This document shows, one piece after another, positions 8,662-17,706 of a DNA stretch of 64,000 nucleotides. A program made the position numbers and the translations under genes. The notes under the pieces are model-generated. The model was not told the DNA's origin, did not search any database, and was given only the letters and a program-made list of their open reading frames with translations. Source of the stretch: CAZLAK01 sp964557545. Lineage in GTDB: Bacteria; Bacillota; Desulfotomaculia; Desulfotomaculales; Pelotomaculaceae. The stretch covers positions 10,299-74,298 of the forward strand of contig CAZLAK010000004.1 of assembly GCA_964557545.1 (NCBI GenBank), read 5' to 3'. Position 1 is the first letter of the stretch, and each line of letters begins with the position of its first letter.

Positions 8662-9300
8662 TTAAGCGGGTTTAACGAAAGTGACTTCGAAGCCGGCTTC
8701 TTTTAAAGCGGCAATGAGATCGTCTGTACTGGCGGCTTCTAGACGGACCATGACGTTTACTGTTTTATCTTCTTTTATATCACAGAGGATGCTTAGAACA
8801 GCAGCGCCGAAGTCTTTTATTACCCTGGTTATATCGTAAAGAAGGCCGGCCCTGTCCCGGGAGGTGATGACCAGCCTGGTGCCCGGCTTGCCGTAGCCGA
8901 AGAATTTGATCAGGGCGTCGAAAATATCGGTTACCGTGATGATCCCTACCAGCCTGTCACCGTCGAGGACAGGCACGCTGTTGATTTTGTGCTCCCTCAT
9001 GAGTACGGCGGCCTCTTCCAGGGTTGTCTTGGGGGTGACGGTGATGGGGTTTTTGACCATGACTTCGGCCACAGTCATTTTGGCCAGGAGGTAGTTTAAT
9101 TCGTGGACGCTTAAAGAAGTAGCTGGGGAAGGGGAAACCGTGAGCAGATCTTTTTCCGTGACTATGCCTGCCAGCTTGCCCTCCGACACAACCGGCAACT
9201 GGCGGATTTTGTAATTTTTCATTATCTGCAGAGCTTCGTAAATGCCCGTTTTTTTGCTTATGGTAATGGGGTTTGGCGTCATATAATCGCGCACGTACAC
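8662..9300 (-). CDS. Tandem CBS-domain protein with C-terminal ACT domain (AcuB-like)
   Basis: This 212-residue cytoplasmic protein is a probable regulator. CBS domain 1 covers residues ~1-55 (VRDYMTPNPITISKKTGIYE, IRQLPVVSEGKLAGIVTEKD) and CBS domain 2 ~75-135 (VAEVMVKNPITVTPKTTLEE, INSVPVLDGDRLVGIITVTD). An ACT domain covers ~143-210 (RLVITSRDRAGLLYDITRVI). CBS pairs bind adenylates such as AMP or ATP, and ACT domains bind amino acids. The same architecture is found in AcuB, encoded near acetoin/acetate genes in bacilli. Here acs is two genes away on the same strand, but with terminators between. Start GTG 9300 follows GGGGAGG. The ligand and target are not known. Confidence 0.85.
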   Translation of the reverse strand: MYVRDYMTPNPITISKKTGIYEALQIMKNYKIRQLPVVSEGKLAGIVTEKDLLTVSPSPATSLSVHELNYLLAKMTVAEVMVKNPITVTPKTTLEEAAVLMREHKINSVPVLDGDRLVGIITVTDIFDALIKFFGYGKPGTRLVITSRDRAGLLYDITRVIKDFGAAVLSILCDIKEDKTVNVMVRLEAASTDDLIAALKEAGFEVTFVKPA

Positions 9301-9457
9301 CCGCGTTTCCTCCCCAATTTTAAAAATTTGCTTATATTGCCATTACTATTGTAAACTTTGGTTGCCGGCAACTGCAAGGGCAAAAGACAGCGGGGCAGAA
9401 ATTTGTAAGCACCTATAAAAAATTTCAAAAAAATTTAATCAAAGAACTAAAAAGGTA

Positions 9458-9487
9458 TTGACAAAGCCAAAAAAACCAGTTTATACT
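9458..9487 (+). promoter_or_regulatory. Sigma-A-type promoter for hsp20
   Basis: TTGACA (9458-9463), 18 bp, TATACT (9482-9487). Just downstream is the direct repeat GTCAAgAATaGTCAAaAT. No CIRCE element is present. Confidence 0.8.
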
Positions 9488-9576
9488 AAAGTCAAGAATA
9501 GTCAAAATCAAGAGGGACTGCCGGGCAGTTAACCGGTAATAAAAAATTTATGAAATTCACGAGGAGGTGCAGAATT

Positions 9577-10026
9577 ATGGCGCTGGTAAAGTGGGATCCG
9601 TTCCGTGAGCTGGCTTCTCTGCAGCAGTCCATTAACAAACTCTTTGATGAAAACTTGCGCTTGTGGAAGTTCCCCGATGCGGGAACGGTCGCGGGCTGGT
9701 CCTTCCCGGTCGATATCAAGGACACGCCCGACGCCGTCGTGGTGAGGGCAGAGCTCCCCGGTTTAAAGAAAGACGACATTAAAGTGACCTACCGCGACAA
9801 TATCCTGACCATCAGCGGGGAGCGCAAGAAGGAAGAAAAAGAGGAAGGAGTAAATTACCTGCGCGTGGAGCGCAGTTACGGCGCCTTCTCCCGTTCCTTC
9901 TCCGTGGACGTGCCGGTTAAGGAGGACGGGATTAAAGCCCGCTACCAGGACGGCGTTTTGGAAGTGACCCTCCCCAAGGAAGAAAAGGCCAAAAAGAGAG
10001 AATTCTGTATTACCATTGAAGAATAA
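9577..10026 (+). CDS. Hsp20 / alpha-crystallin family small heat-shock protein
   Basis: This ATP-independent holdase chaperone has 149 residues. The N-terminal arm begins MALVKWDPFRELASLQQSIN. The alpha-crystallin domain covers residues ~45-140 (FPVDIKDTPDAVVVRAELPG, DDIKVTYRDNILTISGERK, SFSVDVPVKEDGIKARYQDG). The conserved GVLEVTLPK is near 130. Start ATG 9577 has the SD sequence GAGGAGG at 9561. It is the first of a run of protein-quality genes (Hsp20, DnaJ-like, ClpB) in the same direction, which fits joint handling of aggregates: Hsp20 holds, ClpB disaggregates. Confidence 0.96.
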   Translation: MALVKWDPFRELASLQQSINKLFDENLRLWKFPDAGTVAGWSFPVDIKDTPDAVVVRAELPGLKKDDIKVTYRDNILTISGERKKEEKEEGVNYLRVERSYGAFSRSFSVDVPVKEDGIKARYQDGVLEVTLPKEEKAKKREFCITIEE

Positions 10027-10128
10027 GCACGGATTTAAAAATTAAAAATACATGTGCACACTACATGCCCGGCAGGCCCGGCTTTTTTTGTATATGCATT
10101 ACCTATAGAGCAAAGGGGGTGAAACTGC

Positions 10129-11115
10129 GTGCAGTTCAAGGACTACTACAAGATACTGGGCGTAGATAAGGATGCCGATATTAAGACTATCAAAAAGGCT
10201 TACCGGGAGCTCGCCCGCCGCTACCACCCGGACGCCAACCCGGGCAACAGGGAAGCCGAAGAGAAGTTTAAAGAGATCAGCGAGGCATACGAAGTTTTGA
10301 GCGACCCGGAAAAGCGCAAGAGGTACGATGAACTGGGCAGCAACTGGGAAAACTACGATTTCAGCCGCTTTGCCGGCGGTTTTGGCCGCTGGCAGGAAGC
10401 CGGCCCAGGCGGTTTTCGCGTGAGCTTTGAAAGCCCGCACTACGGCGGTTTTAGCGACTTCTTTAAGATGTTTTTCGGCGACCTTGACCCCTTCACTGAC
10501 GCCGGCTTTTTCTGGGGAAAGAGATGGTCTTCTGGGACCGGTTTTGAGACGGAGCGGGGTGCAAGCGCAAGGGCATGGCCGGTGAGCGGCGTTGAAGCGC
10601 CGCTGGAGCTCACTTTAGAAGAAGCCTACGCTGGCGTGGAAAAAGAGATTCTGGCGGACGGCCGCCGCTTGAAGGTGAAAATCCCGCCCGGGGTAAGGGA
10701 CGGTTACAAAGTGCGGCTGCGCCGCGGCAGCGGTCCGGCGGGGGGCGATATTTACCTGGTGGTCAAACTGAAAGAGCACCCCCTTTTTAAGGTTTTGGAC
10801 GGCGGCGACTTAGAGTGCGAAGTGCCGCTTTTCCCCCACGAGGCCGTGCTGGGAGCCAGTGTAGAAATACCGTCGTTAAAAGGGCCGGTAACCCTGAAAA
10901 TACCGCCGGCCACTCAGTCCGGCAAGGTCTTTCGCCTGCGCGGCTTGGGCTTGCCCAGTCCCGGCGGCGGCAGCCCGGGAAACCTTCTGGTGAAAGTGAA
11001 AGTGGTAATTCCGGAATCGCCCACGCCGGAAGAAAAAGAGCTTTACCGCAAACTGGCCGCCCAAAGCCGGGTAGACCCGCGCCAGAACCTCTTTAAACTG
11101 GTAAAAAATAGATAA
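10129..11115 (+). CDS. DnaJ-like co-chaperone without zinc finger (CbpA type)
   Basis: This Hsp40 protein of 328 residues stimulates DnaK ATPase. The J-domain is at residues ~4-68 with the essential HPD in [11 protein letters not shown] Gly/Phe-rich region follows ([33 protein letters not shown]). The C-terminal substrate-binding domains I and II are at ~155-315 ([33 protein letters not shown]). The four CxxCxGxG zinc repeats of true DnaJ are absent, so it is a CbpA-type protein. Start GTG 10129 follows AAAGGGGGTGA. It is flanked by hsp20 and clpB. Confidence 0.94.
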   Translation: MQFKDYYKILGVDKDADIKTIKKAYRELARRYHPDANPGNREAEEKFKEISEAYEVLSDPEKRKRYDELGSNWENYDFSRFAGGFGRWQEAGPGGFRVSFESPHYGGFSDFFKMFFGDLDPFTDAGFFWGKRWSSGTGFETERGASARAWPVSGVEAPLELTLEEAYAGVEKEILADGRRLKVKIPPGVRDGYKVRLRRGSGPAGGDIYLVVKLKEHPLFKVLDGGDLECEVPLFPHEAVLGASVEIPSLKGPVTLKIPPATQSGKVFRLRGLGLPSPGGGSPGNLLVKVKVVIPESPTPEEKELYRKLAAQSRVDPRQNLFKLVKNR

Positions 11116-11120
11116 ATAAT

Positions 11121-11146
11121 AATTACAGGTAAGAATTACAGGTAAG
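11121..11146 (+). repeat. Perfect 13-bp tandem duplication in the dnaJ-clpB spacer
   Basis: AATTACAGGTAAG occurs twice head to tail (11121-11133 and 11134-11146), just before the clpB SD sequence. Similar short duplications occur in other spacers of this window. Confidence 0.95.
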
Positions 11147-11164
11147 GGAAAGGGGTGAACACTT

Positions 11165-13786
11165 TTGCGTTTGGATAAACTCACTTTAAAGGCCCAGGAA
11201 GCCTTTGAAACGGCCCAGCGGCTGATGGCCCAGCACAGCCACCAGCAGATGGAGGACCTGCACCTCTTGGCCGGGCTTTTGGCCCAGGAAGAGGGCGTTG
11301 CCGTGCAAGTGCTGCGCCGGCTGGAAGTGGACGTAGAGCGGTTAAAGAAAGAGGTGGAAAGCGGAATTAAGCGGCTGCCGGCCGTGCACGGCGCAGGCGT
11401 GTATATCTCCCGCCAGCTGGCGGAGATTATAGAGTTGGCGTGGAGTGAAGCCGGGCGCTTAAAGGACGAGTACCTGAGCACGGAGCACCTCCTTTTAGGC
11501 ATGGCCCAAAAGCCGCAGGAGGGGGCGGGGCGGCTTTTGCGCGCCCGCGGCGTTACTCCCGATAAAATTTACCAAGCGCTGGTAGACATCCGCGGCAGCC
11601 AGCGTGTTACCGACCAGAACCCCGAGGACAAGTACCAGGCCCTTGCCCGCTTTACTAAAGACCTCACTGACCTGGCCCGCCGCGGCAAGCTCGACCCGGT
11701 GATCGGGCGCGATTCGGAGATCCGGCGGGTCATCCAGGTCTTATCCCGCCGCACCAAAAACAACCCCGTGTTAATCGGCGAGCCTGGGGTGGGCAAGACG
11801 GCCATCGTGGAGGGGCTGGCCCAGCGCATTGTGGCCGGCGATGTACCTGAAGGGCTTAAAAACAAGCGGCTTTTGGCCCTGGACATCGGCTCGCTGGTGG
11901 CCGGCTCAAAGTACAGGGGAGAATTTGAAGACCGCTTAAAAGCCGTCCTCAAAGAGATCAACGAGGCGGAGGGCGAAATAATCCTCTTCATCGACGAGCT
12001 GCACACCCTGGTGGGGGCCGGTGCGGCAGAAGGCGCTATGGACGCCGCCAACATGCTAAAACCTGCCCTGGCCAGGGGCGAGCTGCGTTGCATTGGCGCC
12101 ACCACCTTAGACGAATACAGGGAGCACGTGGAAAAAGACGCCGCTTTAGAGCGCCGCTTTCAGCCCGTTTACGTCGGCGAGCCGGGGGTGGAAGAGACTA
12201 TCGCCATCCTGCGCGGGTTAAAAGAGAAGTACGAGGTGCACCACGGCGTGCGCATTAAAGACTCGGCCCTGGTGGCCGCGGCCGTGCTCTCCCACCGCTA
12301 CATCAGCGGCCGTTACCTGCCCGACAAGGCCATCGACTTGGTGGACGAGGCGGCTTCCCGCCTGCGCATCGAGATAGACAGCATGCCGGCGGAGATCGAC
12401 GAGGTGGACCGCCGGGTGCGCCAGCTGGAAATTGAAAAGCAGGCTTTGGCGCGCGAGCAGGACCGGCCCAGCCAGGAGCGGCTGGCCAAGATCGAGGCAG
12501 AACTTAGCCAGCTCAAAGAGCGCATGGAGAAGCTCAAAGAGCAGTGGCGCAGGGAAAAAGAGCTCATTTCCGCCATCCGCGAGGTCAAAGAGAAGATCGA
12601 GGAGACCAAGCTCAAAGAGCAGGCGGCCGAGCGGGAGGCCGACTTGGGCAAAGTGGCCGAACTGCGCTACGGCGTCCTGCCAGAACTCAACAAGAAGCTG
12701 CAGGAGTACAACCAAAAGCTGGCCGAAATCCAAAAAGAGCACAAGATGCTCAAAGAAGAAGTAGACGAAGAAGACATCGCCGAAGTGGTAGCCGGCTGGA
12801 CCGGCATACCCGTGGCCCGCATGCTGGAGGGCGAGGTGCAAAAGCTTTTGCGCATGGAGGAGCACTTGCGCAGCCGGGTAGTAGGCCAGGATCACGCCAT
12901 AGCGGCGCTGGCCAGCGCCATCCGCCGGTCGCGGGCCGGCATTTCCGACCCCAACAGACCTTTAGGTTCCTTTATCTTCCTCGGGCCTACAGGCGTGGGC
13001 AAAACCGAACTGGCTAAAGCCCTGGCCGCTTTCCTCTTCGACGACGAGCGTGCGCTTTTGCGTTTTGACATGAGTGAGTACATGGAAAAGCACGCCGTTT
13101 CCCGCCTGATCGGAGCCCCGCCCGGCTACGTAGGCTATGAAGAGGGCGGGCAGCTCACGGAAGCCGTGCGCCGCCGGCCGTACTCCGTCATCCTCTTTGA
13201 CGAGATCGAGAAGGCCCACCCGGACGTTTTCAACATCCTGCTCCAGCTCCTCGACGACGGCCGGCTGACCGACAGCCACGGCCGTACCGTGGACTTCCGC
13301 AACACGGTGGTGATCATGACCTCCAACCTGGGCAGCCAGTACTTTGCCTCTTTTGGCGGTGAAAGAAAGGTCATTGAACAAAAAGTCTGGGAAGAGCTGC
13401 GCTCGGCTTTCCGGCCGGAGTTCTTAAACCGCATCGACGAAGTGGTCATTTTCAACGGTTTGGGCCGCGGCGAGATCGTCAAGATCGTGGACATCCAGTT
13501 GGGCCTTTTGTGCGAGCGCCTGGCCGCCAGAGGCGTGGAGCTGGAAGTGACGCCGCAGGTCAAAGAGTTGCTGGCCGCCGAAGGCTTTGACCCCGTTTAC
13601 GGGGCCCGCCCCTTGAAACGGGTCATCCAGCGCCGCTTAGAAAACCCGCTGTCCCTCTACCTCTTGGAGAGGGGCCGGGAGGCCGGCAATGTGAAGGTGA
13701 TCGCCGGCTTGTCCGAAACCGGCGGAGAAATAACCTTTGAAAGCAGGCCCCTGGAAAAGGAAAACGGCGAGCAGCTGAAGAATTAA
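11165..13786 (+). CDS. clpB: ATP-dependent disaggregase ClpB
   Basis: This Hsp100 unfoldase of 873 residues rescues aggregated proteins together with DnaK/DnaJ. The N-domain covers residues ~1-150 (Clp repeats). AAA-1 has Walker A GEPGVGKT (~205-212) and Walker [14 protein letters not shown]. The long middle coiled coil (~405-530, Glu/Lys/Arg-rich) is diagnostic of ClpB over ClpA/ClpC. AAA-2 has Walker A GPTGVGKT (~608-615), the pore loop GYVGYEEGG and Walker [15 protein letters not shown]. The C-terminal D2-small domain is complete ([12 protein letters not shown]). There is no ClpP-binding IGF/L loop. Start TTG 11165 follows AAAGGGGTG. It belongs with hsp20 and the DnaJ-like gene. Confidence 0.96.
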   Translation: MRLDKLTLKAQEAFETAQRLMAQHSHQQMEDLHLLAGLLAQEEGVAVQVLRRLEVDVERLKKEVESGIKRLPAVHGAGVYISRQLAEIIELAWSEAGRLKDEYLSTEHLLLGMAQKPQEGAGRLLRARGVTPDKIYQALVDIRGSQRVTDQNPEDKYQALARFTKDLTDLARRGKLDPVIGRDSEIRRVIQVLSRRTKNNPVLIGEPGVGKTAIVEGLAQRIVAGDVPEGLKNKRLLALDIGSLVAGSKYRGEFEDRLKAVLKEINEAEGEIILFIDELHTLVGAGAAEGAMDAANMLKPALARGELRCIGATTLDEYREHVEKDAALERRFQPVYVGEPGVEETIAILRGLKEKYEVHHGVRIKDSALVAAAVLSHRYISGRYLPDKAIDLVDEAASRLRIEIDSMPAEIDEVDRRVRQLEIEKQALAREQDRPSQERLAKIEAELSQLKERMEKLKEQWRREKELISAIREVKEKIEETKLKEQAAEREADLGKVAELRYGVLPELNKKLQEYNQKLAEIQKEHKMLKEEVDEEDIAEVVAGWTGIPVARMLEGEVQKLLRMEEHLRSRVVGQDHAIAALASAIRRSRAGISDPNRPLGSFIFLGPTGVGKTELAKALAAFLFDDERALLRFDMSEYMEKHAVSRLIGAPPGYVGYEEGGQLTEAVRRRPYSVILFDEIEKAHPDVFNILLQLLDDGRLTDSHGRTVDFRNTVVIMTSNLGSQYFASFGGERKVIEQKVWEELRSAFRPEFLNRIDEVVIFNGLGRGEIVKIVDIQLGLLCERLAARGVELEVTPQVKELLAAEGFDPVYGARPLKRVIQRRLENPLSLYLLERGREAGNVKVIAGLSETGGEITFESRPLEKENGEQLKN

Positions 13787-13808
13787 AGCAAAAAAATTAA
13801 AGCAAGAA
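13781..13808 (+). repeat. 14-bp imperfect tandem duplication across the clpB stop codon
   Basis: AATTAAAGCAAAAA then AATTAAAGCAAGAA. The first copy contains the clpB TAA stop codon. Only the last few bases differ. Confidence 0.9.
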
Positions 13809-13827
13809 AGTAAAAGGGGTGGCCGCG

Positions 13828-14931
13828 TTGTCCGCCAAAGTTTACTTTACCGATATGCGGGCCCAGCACAAAAAAGGCCTTTTGGAAAAAGTAGAGATGC
13901 TCTGGGAAAAGGCGGGTTTTTCTTCTCTGGTAGAAAAAGGCGACTTAGTGGCTTTAAAACTCCACTTCGGCGAGCGGGGCAACACCGGTTATGTGCGGCC
14001 GCAGTTTTTGCGCCGCCTAGTCAACCTCGTGAAGAGAGAAGGGGGAAAGCCGTTTTTGACCGACGCCAACACTCTTTATGTGGGCAGCCGTTCCAATGCC
14101 GTAGAACACCTGGTAACGGCCATTGAAAACGGCTTTGCCTACGCCGTGGTGGACGCGCCGCTGATCATTGCCGACGGTCTTACCGGCAAGGACTACATCC
14201 CGGTGGAGGTCGGCGGCAAACACTTTGCAGAAGTAAAAATAGCCTCAGCCGTCTACCACGCCGACGCGATGGTCGCCGTGACGCACTTTAAAGGGCACGA
14301 GATGACGGGGTTTGGCGGGGTTTTAAAGAACCTGGGCATGGGCTGCGGCTGCCGGAGCGGCAAGCAGATGATGCACTCGGACGTCCTTCCCAAAGTGAAC
14401 CCCGCCAAGTGCCGCGGGTGCGGAAAGTGCCTGGCCTGGTGCCCGGCCGGCGCCATGGCGGTGGCGGGCAAAACCTGCGTCATCGACGAGAGCAAGTGCA
14501 TAGGGTGCGGTGAGTGCACGGTGACGTGCCCGGCGCACGCCATAGCTGTAAACTGGAAAACGGAGCCGGACGCCATCCAGGAGAAGATCGTCGAGTACGC
14601 GGCCGGCGCCGTAAAAAACAAAAAAGGCAAGTGCGGCTATATAACCTTTGTGACCGACGTCTCCCCCGAGTGCGACTGCTACGGCTTCAGCGATGCCCCG
14701 CTGGTAAGGGACATAGGCATCCTGGCCTCTAAAGACCCGGTAGCCTTGGACCAGGCCTGTATAGACCTGGTAAACGCCGAAGAGGTGCTGCCGGGCAGCC
14801 GGCTGGAAGGCAAAAGGGGGACTTTGGACGTGTTCGGCACCCTCTACCCGGGGGTTGACTGGAGGCGGCAGTTGTCTTACGCCGAGGAAATGGGACTGGG
14901 CACCAGGAATTACGAACTTATAAAAATATAA
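13828..14931 (+). CDS. DUF362 protein with two 4Fe-4S clusters
   Basis: This 367-residue protein has the DUF362 fold (residues ~1-190: KLHFGERGNTGYVRPQF, FLTDANTLYVG, VTHFKGHEMTGFGGVLKNLG). A dicluster ferredoxin segment (~193-250) has CRGCGKCLAWCPAGAM and CIGCGECTVTCPAHAI, each CxxCxxCxxxCP. DUF362 resumes afterwards (ECDCYGFSDAPLVRDIGILA, SKDPVALDQACIDLVN). Extra cysteines in GMGCGCRSGKQM may bind metal. It is probably a cytoplasmic redox protein common in anaerobes, with no established reaction. TTG 13828 is preferred because AAAGGGG lies 8 nt upstream; GTG 13819 overlaps that SD sequence. Confidence 0.88.
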   Translation: MSAKVYFTDMRAQHKKGLLEKVEMLWEKAGFSSLVEKGDLVALKLHFGERGNTGYVRPQFLRRLVNLVKREGGKPFLTDANTLYVGSRSNAVEHLVTAIENGFAYAVVDAPLIIADGLTGKDYIPVEVGGKHFAEVKIASAVYHADAMVAVTHFKGHEMTGFGGVLKNLGMGCGCRSGKQMMHSDVLPKVNPAKCRGCGKCLAWCPAGAMAVAGKTCVIDESKCIGCGECTVTCPAHAIAVNWKTEPDAIQEKIVEYAAGAVKNKKGKCGYITFVTDVSPECDCYGFSDAPLVRDIGILASKDPVALDQACIDLVNAEEVLPGSRLEGKRGTLDVFGTLYPGVDWRRQLSYAEEMGLGTRNYELIKI

Positions 14932-14990
14932 TACTATTAAAAGTATAAATACTATAAAAAAAGAGCGCACAAAAAATCAAAAATTTTTGC

Positions 14991-15019
14991 TTGACTTTTG
15001 TGTGCTGCGCGCTTATCAT
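14991..15019 (+). promoter_or_regulatory. Promoter of the T-box-controlled aromatic operon
   Basis: TTGACT (14991-14996), 17-bp spacer, TATCAT (15014-15019). Upstream overlaps an 11-bp inverted repeat (14964-14974 / 14996-15006) that may terminate or operate on this promoter. Confidence 0.75.
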
Positions 15020-15039
15020 AAGAGCTAATTAAAAATAAA

Positions 15040-15392
15040 TAATGAACAAAACCCTGTAAAATCGGTGAAGGAGAGGAGTAGGCCGGGGAGGGTCCCCAGG
15101 GAGGGGGTGTCGGCGACTGAAAGCACCCCCGGGCACAGAACCGGCTGAAGTTCGCTCTGGAGATGCACGCTGAAACCGCGCATAACTCCGCAGCGCGGCG
15201 CGTAGGCGCAGCCGTAGCCCCCACGTTACCGGGGGAGGGTATCGGAGGATGCCAAATGCGGCGGCATGTTTTTGGCTGGTTCCTCCCGTACCTGGAAAAA
15301 AGAGAGGGCCCGGCGTTTAGGGCCAATGAGGGTGGTACCGCGGAAGCCGCTTTGCTTTCGTCCCTTGGCGTTTAAGCAAAGCGGCTTTTTAG
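15040..15392 (+). promoter_or_regulatory. T-box riboswitch (candidate Phe specifier) upstream of pheA
   Basis: A long structured leader with the T-box core AGGGTGGTACCGCG at 15329-15342, which can pair with the CCA end of uncharged tRNA. It ends in a terminator: GAAGCCGCTTTGCTT ... AAGCAAAGCGGC followed by TTTTTAG (15342-15387). Stem I can be drawn from AGAG-GAGTAG-GCCGG (from 15072) and CCGGC-TGAAGTTCG-CTCT. This places AGTA opposite GAA, the usual specifier-loop arrangement, with TTC (Phe) at 15151-15153 as the likely specifier. The Phe reading is an inference supported by the downstream prephenate dehydratase. Low charged tRNA-Phe would allow readthrough into pheA-aroF-tyrA. Confidence 0.92.
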
Positions 15393-15431
15393 TTTCATTA
15401 GACGATTTTAAAGAAAAGGCGGTGGTGTGCT

Positions 15432-16073
15432 TTGTTGGCGAAAGAACACTTGTCTGTTTGCAGGATCGGCTATTTGGGGCCTAAAGGCACGTTTTCCCAG
15501 GAAGCGGCCGTCGCTTACGCCCGCGGCGCAAATTCTTCCGGTTCCCGCGCATATAAGCTGGTTTCCTGCCGTTCCTTAAAGGAGCTATTTTTCAAGTTGT
15601 GCAGTTTCTGCCTGGAAGAAGCGGTGGTGCCGGTCGAAAACACGGTAGCCGGCCCGGTCAAAGAGGCGCTTTTGATGTTTGCCCGCTGCCCGCAGGTGGA
15701 AGTGAGCGGTGAAATCGTTTTGCCGGTGCAGCACAGCCTGCTGGCCCCGCCGGGTATAACTCTTGACGAAATCGAGCTGGTGGTTTCCCATCCCCAGGCA
15801 CTGGCCCAGTGTGCCGGCTTTTTGCGCCAGCAGCTGCCCGCAGCGGCGACAAAAAGCGCACCCAGCACAGCGGCCGCTGCCCGGCTGGTGGGAAGGGCGG
15901 GCAGGCCGTGGGCGGCACTGGGGCCGGCGAGGCTTTCTGAAATATACGGCCTGGAAGTCCTGGCGGCGGATGCCAGCGGCACACCCGCCAGCGCCACCCG
16001 GTTTTTGGTCTTAAGGCAGGCCCGCCCGGGGCGGCTTTTGGACGGCAGCAGTACGGTGAGCAGTGATTTATAA
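15432..16073 (+). CDS. pheA: Prephenate dehydratase, catalytic domain only
   Basis: This enzyme converts prephenate to phenylpyruvate in phenylalanine synthesis. It is 213 residues. The N-terminal signature IGYLGPKGTFSQEAA, the central VVPVENTVAGPVKEAL and the family-typical SATRFLVL near the end are all present. The chain then stops, so the C-terminal ACT domain that gives Phe feedback inhibition in most PheA proteins (~280 residues) is missing. Control may rest on the T-box instead. Start is TTG 15432 or 15435 after AAGGCGGTGG. The operon continues to aroF and tyrA, although a second promoter-like site precedes aroF. Confidence 0.92.
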   Translation: MLAKEHLSVCRIGYLGPKGTFSQEAAVAYARGANSSGSRAYKLVSCRSLKELFFKLCSFCLEEAVVPVENTVAGPVKEALLMFARCPQVEVSGEIVLPVQHSLLAPPGITLDEIELVVSHPQALAQCAGFLRQQLPAAATKSAPSTAAAARLVGRAGRPWAALGPARLSEIYGLEVLAADASGTPASATRFLVLRQARPGRLLDGSSTVSSDL

Positions 16074-16123
16074 CCGGCGTGCGGGCTTTTACCTGTAACG
16101 TTTTCTTGGTTAAACCGGAAGGC

Positions 16124-16152
16124 TTGTGCGCTGAAGGCACTTGTTGTATAAT
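16124..16152 (+). promoter_or_regulatory. Possible internal promoter before aroF
   Basis: TTGTGC (16124-16129), 17 bp, exact TATAAT (16147-16152). It could give aroF-tyrA transcription independent of the T-box. Confidence 0.6.
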
Positions 16153-16192
16153 TTACGCACGGGAAGTTCAAAAAATTTCAAGGTAGGACGGT

Positions 16193-16268
16193 AGGACGGC
16201 GGGGAGCGCTCAAAGCGGGCAGTGAGCGTCTGGTTGCCTTGTTCACCGGGCGCTTTTGTTTTTCCCCG
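16193..16268 (+). promoter_or_regulatory. Hairpin-rich leader in front of aroF, possible attenuator
   Basis: GGCGGGG (from 16198) can pair with CCCCGCC (ending 16270). Inside it AAAGCG ... CGCTTT is followed by TGTTTTT, a terminator-like element. Two mutually overlapping pairings suggest a switch. No known riboswitch family was recognised. A tandem GGTAGGAC duplication lies at 16182-16197. Confidence 0.4.
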
Positions 16269-16314
16269 CCACCGGCCAGCTGCTAATTCAAAAATTTTAA
16301 GGGGGTTTAGTGTT

Positions 16315-17661
16315 ATGGTGGTCGTCATGGAAAAAAATGCCACCCAGGAACAAATCGAAGAGGTCATAAGGCACCTGAAAAAAGAAGGACTGGGTGTGCA
16401 CATCTCCCGCGGGCAGGAGCGCACGGTTATCGGCGCTATCGGGGACTGCAGGAAGGTTAGCACGGAAGGCTTTTTAGCACTGCCCGGTGTAGAAAAAGTT
16501 TGCCGGATAAATAAACCCTACAAGCTGGCCGCCCGCGAGTTTAAATGGGAAGATACGGAAGTATCTGTGGGCGGAACGCAGGTGGGCGGCGGCGCCCTTG
16601 CGGTAATTGCCGGCCCGTGTGCCGTGGAGAGCCGGGAAGACTACATGAAGGTGGCCCTGGCCGTGAAAGAAATGGGGGCCACCATGTTAAGGGGCGGTGC
16701 CTACAAACCCCGCACATCGCCGTACTCCTTCCAGGGATTAGGGGTAGAGGGTCTGGAAGTGCTGGCCGAGGCCCGCCAGCTCACGGGTTTGCCCGTGGTG
16801 ACAGAAGTAATGGATGTCCGCAGTGTGGAAGTAGTGGCCCGCTACGCCGACGTGCTCCAGGTAGGAGCGCGCAACATGCAGAATTTTTCCCTGCTCAAGG
16901 AGATCGGCTCCTGCGGCAAGCCCGTCCTTTTAAAGCGCTCGCCTTCGGCCACCATTGAGGAGTGGATCATGGCCGCCGAGTACATCCTGGCCGGCGGCAA
17001 CAGCCAGGTGATCTTGTGCGAGCGGGGCATCCGCACGTTTGAAAATTACACGCGCAACACCCTGGACATAAGCGCGGTTCCGGTCGTAAAGCGCCTTACC
17101 CACCTGCCCGTTATCGTTGATCCCAGCCACGGCACCGGTCACTCCTGGATGGTAAAGCCAATGTGCTTGGCGGCGGCAGCCGCCGGCTGCGACGGGCTCA
17201 TGGTGGAAGTCCACCACAACCCGCCGCAGGCCCTGTGCGACGGGCCGCAGAGCCTGACCCTGGAAGCCTTCAAAGACCTCATGAAGGCGCTCAAAGCGTT
17301 TTGCGCTGCCGGCACGGCATGCGGCACGGCGGAGGGCGGAACGGTTCCTGAGCAGCGGGCGTCCGGCTCCCCCGATATGTTGTTAGCCCAGCTCCGGCGG
17401 GAGATCGATGACGTCGACCGCCGCATTATCGAACTGGTGGCCGCCAGAGCAAACCTGGTGAAAAAAGTCTTTGCCCTAAAGAAAGGGCCCATCAGGGACA
17501 GGGAAAGAGAGACGCAGGTTTTGGAGAATGCAAAACAGCTGGCCCGCGCACGCGGCCTGCCGGCTAAAGTTGCGGAGGGGATTTTCCGCCTTTTGATCAA
17601 CTACTCGGTGCGGCTGCAGGAAGATGCCAAAAAAATGGGTAAAAATGTTTCCTGCCTGTGA
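16315..17661 (+). CDS. aroF: DAHP synthase fused to chorismate mutase
   Basis: This 448-residue bifunctional enzyme catalyses the first shikimate step (PEP plus erythrose-4-phosphate) and chorismate to prephenate. Residues ~1-70 form the ferredoxin-like regulatory domain of beta-type DAHP synthases (QEQIEEVIRHLKKEGLGVHI, ERTVIGAIGD). Residues ~90-340 form the TIM barrel (AVIAGPCAVES, MLRGGAYKPRTSPYSFQG, VLLKRSP, IVDPSHGTGH). After a short linker, residues ~362-445 form an AroQ chorismate mutase helix bundle (LRREIDDVDRRIIELVAARA). ATG 16315 follows GGGGGT; in-frame codons further upstream lie in the hairpin leader. The fusion delivers prephenate directly to PheA and TyrA, encoded either side. 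Confidence 0.95.
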   Translation: MVVVMEKNATQEQIEEVIRHLKKEGLGVHISRGQERTVIGAIGDCRKVSTEGFLALPGVEKVCRINKPYKLAAREFKWEDTEVSVGGTQVGGGALAVIAGPCAVESREDYMKVALAVKEMGATMLRGGAYKPRTSPYSFQGLGVEGLEVLAEARQLTGLPVVTEVMDVRSVEVVARYADVLQVGARNMQNFSLLKEIGSCGKPVLLKRSPSATIEEWIMAAEYILAGGNSQVILCERGIRTFENYTRNTLDISAVPVVKRLTHLPVIVDPSHGTGHSWMVKPMCLAAAAAGCDGLMVEVHHNPPQALCDGPQSLTLEAFKDLMKALKAFCAAGTACGTAEGGTVPEQRASGSPDMLLAQLRREIDDVDRRIIELVAARANLVKKVFALKKGPIRDRERETQVLENAKQLARARGLPAKVAEGIFRLLINYSVRLQEDAKKMGKNVSCL

Positions 17662-17706
17662 TACTAATTGGGCGGGTTTGCATAAAACCGCCGGGAAGGG
17701 GGCTGG

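Noticed and set aside
9301..9576. CIRCE (HrcA) operator before hsp20
   Set aside because: The TTAGCACTC-N9-GAGTGCTAA inverted repeat was not found. Only a sigma-A promoter and a short direct repeat are present.
10040..10095. Terminator after hsp20
   Set aside because: The GCCCGGC copies are direct, not inverted, so no convincing stem forms despite the T7 run.
12218..12895. 225-codon open frame on the minus strand inside clpB
   Set aside because: Shadow of the Glu/Lys-rich ClpB coiled coil, with no SD and repetitive Leu/Phe-rich composition.
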